Shown in pieces: positions 37,403-47,506 of a DNA stretch of 64,000 nucleotides (position 1 is its first letter; the number at the start of each line of letters is the position of its first letter). The stretch comes from JAZDFC01 sp043808235. Its GTDB lineage: Bacteria; Bacteroidota; Ignavibacteria; Ignavibacteriales; Melioribacteraceae. A program made the translations under genes and the position numbers. The notes below the pieces were generated by a model, which did not search any database, was not told where the DNA came from, and was given only the letters and a program-made list of their open reading frames with translations. The stretch covers positions 33,738 to 97,737 of the forward strand of contig JAZDFC010000115.1 of NCBI GenBank assembly GCA_043808235.1, written 5' to 3'.

Positions 37403-39460
37403 ATGAATGCAAAGATTAAGATTATTGGTATTGGCGGCGCCGGCTGCATCGCTGTCGATTATATGATGAAACGAGGTTTAACCAGTGCCGAATGTATAGC
37501 AATTAATACCGATCAACAGGCTCTTGATCACTGCGGGATTGCTCATAAAATTCTGATTGGGAAAAATCTGACAAGAGGACTGGGTGCGGGCGCTAATCCC
37601 GAGATTGGTAAAAAAGCTGTCGATGAGAATAAAGAAGAAATTAAAGAAGCTGTTAAAGGCAGCAACATGGTGTTAATAACCGCGGGAATGGGCGGCGGTA
37701 CAGGTACAGGCGGAGCCGCTGTAATTGCATCGATTGCAAAAAATGAAGGCGCACTCGTTGTAGGTATTTTTACAACTCCCTATAAATTCGAAGGTGAAAA
37801 ACGCACGATGCAGGCTGAAGCGGCAATTGAAGATCTCCGTAAATTTGTTGACTGTTTAATAGTAATTCCAAACGAAAAATTACTCAACGCTCAAGATAAA
37901 AATACTTCTCTTCAATCCGCTTTCGAATTAACAAATGAAGCAGTATATGAAGTAGCAGCCGGAATTGTTGAGACCATAACAATACCCGGAATAGTAAATG
38001 TTGATTTTGCTGATGTTCAATCCATTCTAACTGGATGTGGTGAAGCATTGGTGGGTTCAGGTACAGCAAGTGGTTTTGACAGAGCTGTAGAAGCTGCTAA
38101 AAAAGCGATCTCTTCACCGATGTTTGAGAACAGAAGAATTTTTGGGGCTAAAAATATTTTAATTAATATAAGCGGATCAAGCAGTCTAACATTGGAAGAA
38201 ATAGATGCCGGCAATCAAGTCATTTATGATGAAGTTGGAGCGAATTCAGATTTCATTTTCGGTGTTGTGAACAAAGAAGAAATGAATGATGCAGTCACTT
38301 ATACAGTAATAGCATCTGGTCTCGGGGCTGAGACGAATTACAAGCATTCCAATTTCTCACCGAAAAAAGAAAATCGATTAAAAAAATCCAAACTAATTTT
38401 CAATGAACCAGATTTTAATGATGCGGATATCCCCGCAGTTATTCGTAATGGTGTCTCATATAAAATAATTGCTAATGATAAAGAAGAAGATGATAATGTC
38501 AGTTTTCAATTAGATTCGGCTGAAGATTTTAATTTTCTTTCGAATTTATACCGGACTTATATGAAATCAAAAACAATTCGTAAAAAAGAAAATAATGAAG
38601 AAGACTCAAATAGATTTCTAAGAAAAATCATGGAGCCGACTGATAATGTAAACTGTACAGTTTTTTCTCCGGATAAAATAAGTTTTGGTTCCCGTATGCT
38701 TGTCCAGGTATTCATACACAAGGAAGAAGATACAAAAGAAGCTGAAAAAGTTGCCACGGAATTTGATGAAAATACAACACGAAGAGGATTTACTAGTTTA
38801 GAGACAGAAATCGAATACGGCGCTAAATTACTTCTTAACCTCCAAATGAAAGATGTGCATATTGATGACGCTGTTCAAACATTTACCTGGCGCGGAAGAA
38901 CCGGATCGGTTGCGTTTGCAGTAACAGTTCCACAAGAGCTTCATGCTAACAACTTGTTTGGTAAGGTTATTATTTCAAACGAAAGTGTCCCAATCGGTCA
39001 CATCACGTTTATAATTAAACTCTTACCTACTATCACAAGCGAGTCCGAAATTAAAGATATAAAGCCGACGGGCAATGCAACGAATTATAAATACGCATTC
39101 ATATCTTATGCTGCAAAAGATCGGGAAGAGGTTCTACGAAGAGTGCAGATGTTGGCACCGTTAAAAATAAATTTCTTTCAGGATATTCTTACTTTGGATC
39201 CGGGAGACAGATGGGAAAAAGAAATTTATCAATATATAGATAAGGCAGATGTATTTTTTCTATTCTGGTCTTCGGCAGCGCGGGAATCCGAATGGGTTTC
39301 GAAAGAAATCCGATACGCATTACAAAGAAAACAAGGTCGGGACGATTTTCCGCCAGAAATTTTACCAATCATTATTGAAGGACCTCCGGTGCCTGAGACA
39401 CCGGCCGAATTGAAACATATTCAATTCAACGACAGGGTAATTTACTTTATGAACAAATAA
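37403..39460 (+). CDS. FtsZ-like GTPase fused to a beta-rich domain and a TIR domain
   Basis: 685 residues. Positions 1-308 form a complete FtsZ: GIGGAG (9-14), tubulin signature GGGTGTG (97-103), T7 catalytic loop NVDFADV (199-205), the GSGTASGFDRAVEAAKKAISSP helix and the C-terminal FtsZ sheet. All residues needed for GTP binding and polymer-coupled hydrolysis look intact. A charged linker (about 309-415) follows, then a beta-rich domain (about 417-545, FSPDKISFGSRMLVQVFIHK start), and a TIR domain (562-685) with FISYAAKD and the probable catalytic glutamate 635 in WVSKE. There is no FtsZ C-terminal tail for FtsA/ZipA binding. It may act as a TIR effector activated by filament formation. 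This architecture is unusual. Confidence 0.88.
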   Translation: MNAKIKIIGIGGAGCIAVDYMMKRGLTSAECIAINTDQQALDHCGIAHKILIGKNLTRGLGAGANPEIGKKAVDENKEEIKEAVKGSNMVLITAGMGGGTGTGGAAVIASIAKNEGALVVGIFTTPYKFEGEKRTMQAEAAIEDLRKFVDCLIVIPNEKLLNAQDKNTSLQSAFELTNEAVYEVAAGIVETITIPGIVNVDFADVQSILTGCGEALVGSGTASGFDRAVEAAKKAISSPMFENRRIFGAKNILINISGSSSLTLEEIDAGNQVIYDEVGANSDFIFGVVNKEEMNDAVTYTVIASGLGAETNYKHSNFSPKKENRLKKSKLIFNEPDFNDADIPAVIRNGVSYKIIANDKEEDDNVSFQLDSAEDFNFLSNLYRTYMKSKTIRKKENNEEDSNRFLRKIMEPTDNVNCTVFSPDKISFGSRMLVQVFIHKEEDTKEAEKVATEFDENTTRRGFTSLETEIEYGAKLLLNLQMKDVHIDDAVQTFTWRGRTGSVAFAVTVPQELHANNLFGKVIISNESVPIGHITFIIKLLPTITSESEIKDIKPTGNATNYKYAFISYAAKDREEVLRRVQMLAPLKINFFQDILTLDPGDRWEKEIYQYIDKADVFFLFWSSAARESEWVSKEIRYALQRKQGRDDFPPEILPIIIEGPPVPETPAELKHIQFNDRVIYFMNK

Positions 39461-39475
39461 ATAATCTACAATAAA

Positions 39476-40585
39476 ATGGAAACTGTGAATACAAATCCAA
39501 ACGAAAGTAAAAAGAAAACCTTCAAATTAGAAGAGCCTTTCAAATACCGCATTTTTCTTAGCTACTCGCATGAGGACAAATTGCTTGTTGAACGCATTGC
39601 GGAGATTATCAAATTAAATGGAATGGAGCCGAAGTGGGACAAAAACTTTAAGTATGGGTACGGCTTCCATGAGCAGATAAAAAATTTCATTGAGCATGCG
39701 CATGTGTTTCTTCCGGTACTTACTAAAACGGCTGATGCCCGCAAGTGGGTTCATCAGGAAATCGGTTATGCGATGGCTCTTAATATTCCTGTTCTCCCGT
39801 TGGCAGTGGGCAAATTGCCGCGCGAAATGATCCAGCAAATTCATGCATTAAAAGTTGATGCTGAAAATCTTGATGCACTTGAAGAACCTCTGTCAATTAA
39901 AGCCATTAGTTCTGTAATCGAAAGTAATGCAAGCAAATTAATTGCTTACTATTCGTGCGCTCCCCTGCCTGAGGATAGAGCAAAGCTGATGAGCGAATAT
40001 GCCGATGATGTTTATAGTCTTGGTATTTGCGATGTTGTACGGCAGAAAGGCGCGTTAAGTTCATTTCACATTCCGACCGAGGTTACTGATAATCCTGTTT
40101 GGATGCGAAGATACGGACCATTTAAGCAAAGTGAAGAACACTATCGCTTGCAAAGAAAAGAAAGGTTTTCATTGCAGAGGCATGTTGACAGTGCCGGATG
40201 TAAACTTATAATTAATCCGGGACTTAAATATGAGAAATACGGTACGGATGCAAGAATTTGCAGATTAGAAAGTTTATTAAAATTCTTGAATGAAATGGAG
40301 GATGATCAATGCTGGATTGCAATCAAAGATGGAATGGATCCTAGGATTAGCGTAACTATTCTTGGTAATTGGTTTGCTGCGGAATCTCTCGCAGGTTTTG
40401 AGGGCGCCGGTTACAGGCAGACTATTTTCACACGGCATGCGCCGACAATAATCGAAAAGTTAAGTGAATTTGATGCCGAGTTTGATGAGCTGTTAAAAAA
40501 AGCAAAAGTGAAAAAAGAAGATTCACGCCGGTGGGCTATTGAAATGATTGAAAATATAATTGCGGATATATCAAGCGAGAAATAA
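39476..40585 (+). CDS. TIR-domain protein with an unidentified C-terminal domain
   Basis: 369 residues. The TIR domain (about 23-140) shows RIFLSYSHEDK and the probable catalytic glutamate 95 in WVHQE. The C-terminal 220 residues form a separate alpha/beta domain with landmarks GCKLIINP, WIAIKDGMD, TILGNWFAAES and RHAPTIIEKL followed by a helix EFDAEFDELL. I do not recognise it; it may be the sensor or a second enzymatic domain. It begins 15 bases after the FtsZ-TIR gene. It has no NTPase of its own, so it may depend on the neighbouring proteins for activation. Confidence 0.82.
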   Translation: METVNTNPNESKKKTFKLEEPFKYRIFLSYSHEDKLLVERIAEIIKLNGMEPKWDKNFKYGYGFHEQIKNFIEHAHVFLPVLTKTADARKWVHQEIGYAMALNIPVLPLAVGKLPREMIQQIHALKVDAENLDALEEPLSIKAISSVIESNASKLIAYYSCAPLPEDRAKLMSEYADDVYSLGICDVVRQKGALSSFHIPTEVTDNPVWMRRYGPFKQSEEHYRLQRKERFSLQRHVDSAGCKLIINPGLKYEKYGTDARICRLESLLKFLNEMEDDQCWIAIKDGMDPRISVTILGNWFAAESLAGFEGAGYRQTIFTRHAPTIIEKLSEFDAEFDELLKKAKVKKEDSRRWAIEMIENIIADISSEK

Positions 40586-40678
40586 TTTTAAATATTGTAT
40601 TTAGTATTGAATTGGATTAAAAATAAGTTTACCAAATGAAAAAAACTCATATAACATGTAATTGACCGTAATTAAATT

Positions 40679-43144
40679 ATGCCTAAAACCAAAATAAAAT
40701 ATCACGAGCAACTAGCAAAATATTTTTCCGCACAGTCCCTTTACTTAGATAATGAAGAAAAGAAACCCAACATACGAAAAGCAGCAGAGCAGCCATACCA
40801 AAAAACAAACGCTGAAATGTGGGATGAAGTTGTTAATACTCTTTGCGATCTTCTTTTTATTGAAGCCAAGTGCCGTGCCGGATTAACATTTGATTTAGTT
40901 AAAGATTACAAACTTGCTTACAAGGGTTTACCCGAAGCCCAACCGGAAATAGAAGAAGAAAAAAAGCGACAGGAGAGGATTGATAGATGGACAAGAGAAA
41001 TTATTGAATACAGCAGTAAATGGAATGAACGGCATGATAAGAAAAGAAAAGGAGAACCTATAACTGACCCCGAACCAATTTTACCTGAACCACCTCCAAC
41101 ATTAAGAATTTGGACAGAAGAAGAAATAGAAGCAGATACAAAAAGGATAATTGAAAACCCTTCGCGGCTTGATAAGTTAATAGCATTTGAAAGTTTTGTA
41201 AAAGCGGAAGCTTATCCTCTAAATAATTACAGTTACATGCCGGGATTTGTGATACAACATGCTTATAATTTTGCAGCTAGTGGACCACTGCATAGCACTG
41301 CGAAGATATTAGCAAATAAAAATAAATTACAAATGATTTTGCGTCGGTGGAAGAGAGATGATAAGTACTGTCAACACAAAAATCTCGTATACAAACTTAT
41401 GGGACATAATTACTCAGTGATGGGTGTTAGTATTACAAATGACGGGAAACATATTTTCTCAAGCAGCGCAGATAGTACAATACGTATATGGGACACAGAA
41501 AGTGGGGAATGTATTAGTATACTTGAGGGACAGCCGAATTGTATACAGTGTATAAGTATTACACAAGACGGCAAACGAATTATATCTGGAAGCACTAACA
41601 AAACATTATATGTTTGGGACGTTCAGAGTAAATATTGCATTCGAAAACTTAGCGAATACAATGGTTCCTTGAATGGTATATATATCACACCAAATGGTAT
41701 GAAAACAATCTGGATACATCATAGTACAATTAGAATGTGTGACTTAGAAAATGGGAAATACATTGAACCTTTGGAGCAATTTAGGTTTTCTATAGACAGT
41801 ATGAGTGTTACACCAGATCTTACGCGAATTGTTTCAGGAGATTCTGATTATGCAGTTCGAATTTGGGACATAGAGAATGGGAAATGTCTAAAAACTCTTA
41901 TTGGTCATAAAGGTTGGATTTTTTGTACTACTATCACTCCTGATGGTAAAATAGCTGTTTCTGGAGGTAATGATACAATATTAAGAGTATGGGATTTAAA
42001 GAACGGGAAATGCGTAAGAACCCTTGAAGGGCATTCAGATAACATTTGGAGTGTGTGCATTACACCAGATGGTAAAAGATTAATCTCTGGAAGTGAAGAT
42101 TGTACTGTGCGAATATGGGATATAGAAACGGGGCAATGCTTAAAAATTTTAAGAGGGCACACCAATAAAGTATATTCAGTCAGCATTTCCCCAGACGGAA
42201 GAAAAGCAGTATCTGGAAGCTATGATAACTCAATTTGTGTATGGGAGTTAGATTTCAAAGAAAGCGTTAAATCTACTTATTCATATATTTCATCAATATG
42301 GTGCATTAGCATTACTCCTAACAGTAAGTATATCCTGTCAGGAAGTTATGATGGTAAAATACACATTTGGGATTTAAAGAGCGGCGAATGTATCAGGACA
42401 GTTAAAAACCATAATTCTACCATTGCTGCTATTAGCATCACACAAAACGGAAAGTACATAGTATCAGGTGAATACAATGGCACTATGATTGTTTGGAAAG
42501 TTAAAAATGGTAAATGTCTTGGAAAAATTAATGTGTGTGATGCTATTAGGAGTATAGGTGTCTCGCCAAATGAGAAGCAAGCCGTGGTAGGTGGTTATGA
42601 TCACAGATTGTACATATGTGACATTAAGACCGGAAAATGTCAAAAAATACTCAAAGGGCATACTGCTTCTATTTGGAGTGTCTGCGTAACACCTGATGGA
42701 AAATATGCAATTTCCGGAAGTCTAGATAGAACATTACGTGTATGGGACTTAAAAAGCGGAAAATGTATAACTATTCTGAACGGGCACACTGATAATATAT
42801 GGACAATTTGTCTTACCCCAGATGGGAAGAAAGTAATATCTGGAAGTTCAGATACAACATTACGAATATGGGATATTGAGAACGGAAAATGTCTTAAAAT
42901 TCTAAAGGGGCATACGGATTCCATTCATAGTATCTGTGTTTCCCCAAATGGGAAGTTAATTTTTTCCTCAAGCGAAGATAGTACAGTGCGTGTATGGGAA
43001 TTATCAAGCGGTACTTGTGTAAATATTCTTTCTCAAGATTCTGAAGCAATTAATATTCTTAAATCAGGATCTGAAAATATTCTTTGTCTAAGTTCAAAAG
43101 TCTTGGGACAAGTTATTTGCTTTGAGGTGAAAAATCTAGAATGA
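40679..43144 (+). CDS. WD40 double-propeller protein with an N-terminal NACHT-linker segment
   Basis: 821 residues. The first 110 residues (YHEQLAKYF, then EMWDEVVNTLCDLLFIEAKC and LTFDLVKDY) match the helical segment that follows NACHT in single-chain NACHT-WD40 proteins, but no NTPase is attached. A charged helical region (about 110-240) precedes about 14 WD40 repeats (residues 240-815), enough for two seven-bladed propellers; typical repeats read VSITPDGK, ISGSSDTTLRIWD, GKCLKILKGH. Such propellers usually bind proteins and here could be the sensor. The NACHT gene follows 12 bases later, so it is a probable partner. Confidence 0.85.
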   Translation: MPKTKIKYHEQLAKYFSAQSLYLDNEEKKPNIRKAAEQPYQKTNAEMWDEVVNTLCDLLFIEAKCRAGLTFDLVKDYKLAYKGLPEAQPEIEEEKKRQERIDRWTREIIEYSSKWNERHDKKRKGEPITDPEPILPEPPPTLRIWTEEEIEADTKRIIENPSRLDKLIAFESFVKAEAYPLNNYSYMPGFVIQHAYNFAASGPLHSTAKILANKNKLQMILRRWKRDDKYCQHKNLVYKLMGHNYSVMGVSITNDGKHIFSSSADSTIRIWDTESGECISILEGQPNCIQCISITQDGKRIISGSTNKTLYVWDVQSKYCIRKLSEYNGSLNGIYITPNGMKTIWIHHSTIRMCDLENGKYIEPLEQFRFSIDSMSVTPDLTRIVSGDSDYAVRIWDIENGKCLKTLIGHKGWIFCTTITPDGKIAVSGGNDTILRVWDLKNGKCVRTLEGHSDNIWSVCITPDGKRLISGSEDCTVRIWDIETGQCLKILRGHTNKVYSVSISPDGRKAVSGSYDNSICVWELDFKESVKSTYSYISSIWCISITPNSKYILSGSYDGKIHIWDLKSGECIRTVKNHNSTIAAISITQNGKYIVSGEYNGTMIVWKVKNGKCLGKINVCDAIRSIGVSPNEKQAVVGGYDHRLYICDIKTGKCQKILKGHTASIWSVCVTPDGKYAISGSLDRTLRVWDLKSGKCITILNGHTDNIWTICLTPDGKKVISGSSDTTLRIWDIENGKCLKILKGHTDSIHSICVSPNGKLIFSSSEDSTVRVWELSSGTCVNILSQDSEAINILKSGSENILCLSSKVLGQVICFEVKNLE

Positions 43145-43156
43145 TATAGAGGTCTT

Positions 43157-45211
43157 ATGCCACAACATACGAAAACATTCCGTGTATTTGTAAGTTCTAC
43201 TTTCAGCGATATGAAAGAAGAACGAAGAATTTTACAGAAAAATGTTTTTCCAAAACTCGAAAAGTTTTGTGAGAGCAATGGCGCCAAGTTCCAGGCTGTG
43301 GATTTACGCTGGGGAGTTAATGAGGAATCCCAGCTAAACCAGAAAACAATCGATATCTGTCTGAATGAAATAGCAAGGTGCCAGCGCATTTCCCCCAAAC
43401 CAAATTTTTTAATTCTGCTTGGCGATAGATACGGCTGGCAGCCAATACCAACAAAAATACCCGACAGCGAGATGCTGCCAATTCTAAAACAAATAACAGA
43501 TGAGCAGAAGGATTTACTCGAAGCCTGGTACAAACTCGATCAAAATGCAATACCATTTGAATTTGTTCTTCAGCCGCGCGGGAAGGAATATGAGGAATAC
43601 AGCGTCTGGCAAAATGTCGAGACAGAGATTCGTGAGATTCTTCGCACAGCCGTTGCCAAATTAAAATTTACTCCGCAGCAATTAGGAAAATACTATGCAT
43701 CTGCAACACACCAAGAAATTATTCATGGCGCACTTAATCCGCCAAAGGATGCTAAGAAACCGGAAGAACATGTATTGGCACTGCTGCGGGATACGGAAGG
43801 ATTACCCGATGACAAATCCGCAATGGGATTTATTGATCTCAAAAAAGATGACGAACCTGACGAATATTGCCGGGAACAACTCGCTGCTCTGAAAATGGAA
43901 TTAAAAACCAAACTTGGAGACCATTGTTTAACTTATTCGGCAAAGTGGAATAATGGAAAATCCGAAATAAGCGATCCGGCAGAATTCGAGAAGACAGTTT
44001 TCAATTTCCTAAAAGATATTATTGAGCAGCAGATTAAGGAAGTAATTACTCCTGACGAAATTAACCATGAGATAAAACTGCATGCGGAGTTTAAGGAAAA
44101 ACTAACCGAACATTTTTGCGGAAGAGAAGAAATCCTTGACAAAATAAAATCATATCTCAACAGCTCCGAAAGAAAAGTGTTATCGATTATCGGAGATTCC
44201 GGTTCGGGTAAATCAAGTGTAATGGCTCAAGCGGTAAAAGAGTGGCAGATAAAAAATGGGAATGCTGTTACCGTTTATCGATTCATCGGCACTACATCAA
44301 GTTCATCAAACATAATTTCGTTGTTGCAAAGCATCTGCGGACAAGTTGCACGCGCATTTAATGTTGAGTTGATTTCACTTGCCGGCGAAGGAAAGGATAA
44401 AACATTGTATGAGATGAACGGACTGACAGAAATATTACGTAAGTGTCTTGCACTTGGCACAACGGAAAAACCGGTTGTTATTTTTCTCGATGCGCTCGAT
44501 CAGTTATCGGATTCGGATAACGCGAAGGCGCTCTACTGGATACCGAGAGAATTACCCGAGCATGCAAAATTTATCGTCTCTGCACTTCCGGAATTGGATG
44601 GCAGATTAAACCAAACTGTCAAAGAACATTTACCGGTACTTCCGGTTAAGGAGGCAAGGCTAATTTTAGATAGATGGTTTGATGTAATCGACAGAATACT
44701 TACTGTAAAGCAATATAAAGAAGTAATAGAAAATTTCGGTAAAACCGGTCTGCCTATTTACCTGAAACTTGCTTTCGAAAAAGCGAAACACTGGCACTCG
44801 TATGATGAAAATATCACTCTTCAAGATACCGTGCCGGGAATAATAAATGATTTTATTGACACGCTTGAAGAAGAGCATACAAAAGAATTTGTTGAACATG
44901 TTATCTGTTATATGCTTTCAGGCAGATACCAAGGTCTGGCAGAAAATGAAATTCTTGAAATACTCGTCTTTGATGAAGACTATTGGAAGAATAAATTCTT
45001 GCCAAAAACTCATCCCGATCACCGTGCAGAACTTGAAGATGTATCAAAAATCCCAATTGTGGTTTGGTCCCGCTTCTTTCTTGATATGGAGCCATTCTTA
45101 ACAGAACGCGATGCTGATGGTGTGCCTATTATTACTTTCTTCCACAGACAGTTTAATGAAGTGCTTAGGACAAGATATAAGCTGGACGAAAAAATTATAG
45201 ATGAAAAGTAA
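43157..45211 (+). CDS. DUF4062-NACHT STAND NTPase
   Basis: 684 residues. DUF4062 (about 7-100) has RVFVSSTFSDMKEERR, VDLRWGV and LLGDRYGWQP, a domain seen at the N-terminus of many bacterial and animal STAND proteins (for example NPHP3, TEP1 and NWD1 relatives). The NACHT part has Walker A GDSGSGKSS (346-354) and Walker B VIFLDALDQL (441-450), followed by helical and winged-helix regions ending FFHRQFNEVLRTRY. In most relatives the chain goes on into a linker and WD40 repeats, but this one stops, and the next gene starts inside its stop (TAATG). It therefore looks like the NTPase half of a split STAND protein. No TIR or other effector is fused to it. Confidence 0.88.
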   Translation: MPQHTKTFRVFVSSTFSDMKEERRILQKNVFPKLEKFCESNGAKFQAVDLRWGVNEESQLNQKTIDICLNEIARCQRISPKPNFLILLGDRYGWQPIPTKIPDSEMLPILKQITDEQKDLLEAWYKLDQNAIPFEFVLQPRGKEYEEYSVWQNVETEIREILRTAVAKLKFTPQQLGKYYASATHQEIIHGALNPPKDAKKPEEHVLALLRDTEGLPDDKSAMGFIDLKKDDEPDEYCREQLAALKMELKTKLGDHCLTYSAKWNNGKSEISDPAEFEKTVFNFLKDIIEQQIKEVITPDEINHEIKLHAEFKEKLTEHFCGREEILDKIKSYLNSSERKVLSIIGDSGSGKSSVMAQAVKEWQIKNGNAVTVYRFIGTTSSSSNIISLLQSICGQVARAFNVELISLAGEGKDKTLYEMNGLTEILRKCLALGTTEKPVVIFLDALDQLSDSDNAKALYWIPRELPEHAKFIVSALPELDGRLNQTVKEHLPVLPVKEARLILDRWFDVIDRILTVKQYKEVIENFGKTGLPIYLKLAFEKAKHWHSYDENITLQDTVPGIINDFIDTLEEEHTKEFVEHVICYMLSGRYQGLAENEILEILVFDEDYWKNKFLPKTHPDHRAELEDVSKIPIVVWSRFFLDMEPFLTERDADGVPIITFFHRQFNEVLRTRYKLDEKIIDEK

Positions 45212-47469
45212 TGTCAAAAGAAGTTAAATATCACAATACACTTGCTAAGTATTTCGAACAACTTGCCGATCCAGGAAGCAACCAGCACTGGGATGGTATC
45301 AACATACGAGCTTTTAATGAACTGCCTTTCCAACTGGATCAAAGTAATAAGGATAAATTAAAACAGCTATTATGGAATCCATACTGGTATCAAGCAAAAC
45401 TAAACAAGCTCGATATTAATGCGTTAATTTCAGACTTTTTATTTAGTAGTGAAGAAATTGACTTACAAATTGTTCGGGAAGCATTTCATCTTTCTTTGAA
45501 TATTCTTGCAGAGGATAAAACTCAATTAGCAAGCCAACTAATCGGCCGGTTGATAGATATAGATGAACCAAAAGTAAAATCACTAAAACAAAAAATAATA
45601 AACATCCAGAATAAATATTGGATTCAACCGCTCAATTCTGCTCTTACTCCTGCCGGAGAGGCTGTTTCTCGTTTATTACAATCTCATGAAGAGATTATTA
45701 AAAATATAGCAATAGATTCAATAGGAAGAATAAGTATAACTGCTTCCGAAGATATGACTCTTAAAGTTTGGGATATTCGAGAGAGTAAAGAATTATTCAT
45801 TCTCAAAGGACATCAAGGGATTGTAAATGATGTGGCAATTGATTCAACAGGGTTTTTCGCAGTTTCCGCTTCGGATGATGGTACATTGAAAGTATGGGAT
45901 ATTAAACATGGTGCAGAATTAAAGACTCTCAAAGGACATACTTCATGCGTCAACGCTGTCGCTCTAAACAGAGCAGGGAGCATAGCCATCTCCGTCTCCA
46001 GGGATAGCACAATGAATGTATGGAATTTAGAAACAGGACAACAAATAAACTCTTTCAAAATTGATACACCATATGTAAAGAGTATTGATATGGATTCTGC
46101 CGGTAAGATTATCGTTTTTGCAACTGATGACCACGCAATAAAAATCTGGGATATTTTGAGCGGCAGTGAACTTCATTCGATTCAAGTGAAAATTCATGAT
46201 GAATATACTGATTACGCTCATCCGAATTGTGTTGCTATTAATTCTTTAGGTAATATTGTTGCATCAGCTCATCATGACGCTTCAGTAAGGATATGGGATG
46301 TTCAGAGCGGCAGTGAGATTTATACACTTTATGGACACTCTGCCTCAGTCAATGATGTAAGCATGGATTCAACCGGTCAGATAGCGGTTTCATTGGATAT
46401 TGAAAATCAAATTAAGATTTGGGATCTCAAATCGGGGAGGGAGATATGTTCCTTTAAAGGAACGAGAGGTATTCTCCGGCACCTGGCTATTGATGAAATG
46501 GGCCGCACTGCCGTTTCGATTCTTGACAATCATACAATTGCAGTTATAGATTTAACTCGTATTAACGGAACGAAAACAAAAGAGGAAGAACAGTCACTAC
46601 GTCCTGTCAAAAATGTTTTAATGAATGATGCAGGCTCTATTGCTGTTTCCAGTACCGGTTGGAGAATGATCAATATCTGGGATACAAAAACATACCTTGT
46701 CCGACATATTTTATGGACAGGCAATTCAGAAACGAAAAGTATGGCAATCGATGCATCTGGGACATGTATTGTTTCGACATATGCACAAGACTTGAAAATA
46801 TTTGATTCAAATTCCGGTGAAACATTGAAATGGTTATACGGTAAAGATGGAAATCTAAAGAAAGTGTTGGTTAATCAGTCGGGTGAATTGGTTGCCTCGC
46901 TTACAAGCACTCAAATTCTTAAAGTTTGGAATTTAGAAACCGATTGTGAGTTGCTGTCTAAAAAATTATCATATGGTGAATGTGATTTAATTTCTATAAA
47001 TTCTACAAATTTTGAAGATATATTAACTTTATTTTCGTTTGATACTAATTCATTAATTTTTCTTGATTTATATTCAGGTGAAGAAATCGAATTTGTACAA
47101 CTGAATGAAAAATTCATGACTCCAATTCTGATTGATAATGCTGCTAAAATTGCCATCTTTGCTTCTGAAGATAATACTATTCGAGTTTATAACCTCGAAG
47201 ATAAAAAAGAGTTATCAATTTTAAGAGGTCACACGGATATAATTACTGGTGTTGCTTTGGATTTTCAATTAGAAATAGCAATATCTACGTCCCGCGATCA
47301 TACATTAAGAGTATGGGACTATTTCACTAGTGAAGAGATTGCTCGGTATAGAGCCGAATGTTCTCTTTATAGTTGTTCACTAATAGGATTGGGAGAAATA
47401 ATAATGACCGGAGATGAACATGGAAAAGTGCACTTTTTAAGGTTTGTAATCCCTGAATCAAAAACATGA
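45211..47469 (+). CDS. WD40 double-propeller protein coupled to the NACHT NTPase
   Basis: 752 residues. It begins with the post-NACHT linker (VKYHNTLAKYF, then NELPFQLD and NPYWYQAKL, residues 5-75), continuous in homology with the end of the preceding gene, whose TAA overlaps this ATG by one base. About 14 WD40 repeats follow (165-750), more diverged than in the other two WD40 genes and with fewer canonical GH and WD pairs. It is the most direct candidate for the sensor half of the split NACHT-WD40 protein. Coupled translation would give equal amounts of both halves. Confidence 0.87.
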   Translation: MSKEVKYHNTLAKYFEQLADPGSNQHWDGINIRAFNELPFQLDQSNKDKLKQLLWNPYWYQAKLNKLDINALISDFLFSSEEIDLQIVREAFHLSLNILAEDKTQLASQLIGRLIDIDEPKVKSLKQKIINIQNKYWIQPLNSALTPAGEAVSRLLQSHEEIIKNIAIDSIGRISITASEDMTLKVWDIRESKELFILKGHQGIVNDVAIDSTGFFAVSASDDGTLKVWDIKHGAELKTLKGHTSCVNAVALNRAGSIAISVSRDSTMNVWNLETGQQINSFKIDTPYVKSIDMDSAGKIIVFATDDHAIKIWDILSGSELHSIQVKIHDEYTDYAHPNCVAINSLGNIVASAHHDASVRIWDVQSGSEIYTLYGHSASVNDVSMDSTGQIAVSLDIENQIKIWDLKSGREICSFKGTRGILRHLAIDEMGRTAVSILDNHTIAVIDLTRINGTKTKEEEQSLRPVKNVLMNDAGSIAVSSTGWRMINIWDTKTYLVRHILWTGNSETKSMAIDASGTCIVSTYAQDLKIFDSNSGETLKWLYGKDGNLKKVLVNQSGELVASLTSTQILKVWNLETDCELLSKKLSYGECDLISINSTNFEDILTLFSFDTNSLIFLDLYSGEEIEFVQLNEKFMTPILIDNAAKIAIFASEDNTIRVYNLEDKKELSILRGHTDIITGVALDFQLEIAISTSRDHTLRVWDYFTSEEIARYRAECSLYSCSLIGLGEIIMTGDEHGKVHFLRFVIPESKT

Positions 47470-47506
47470 TCAAATGGATCTTTGATAGTCTATACCGTGA
47501 TTTATA

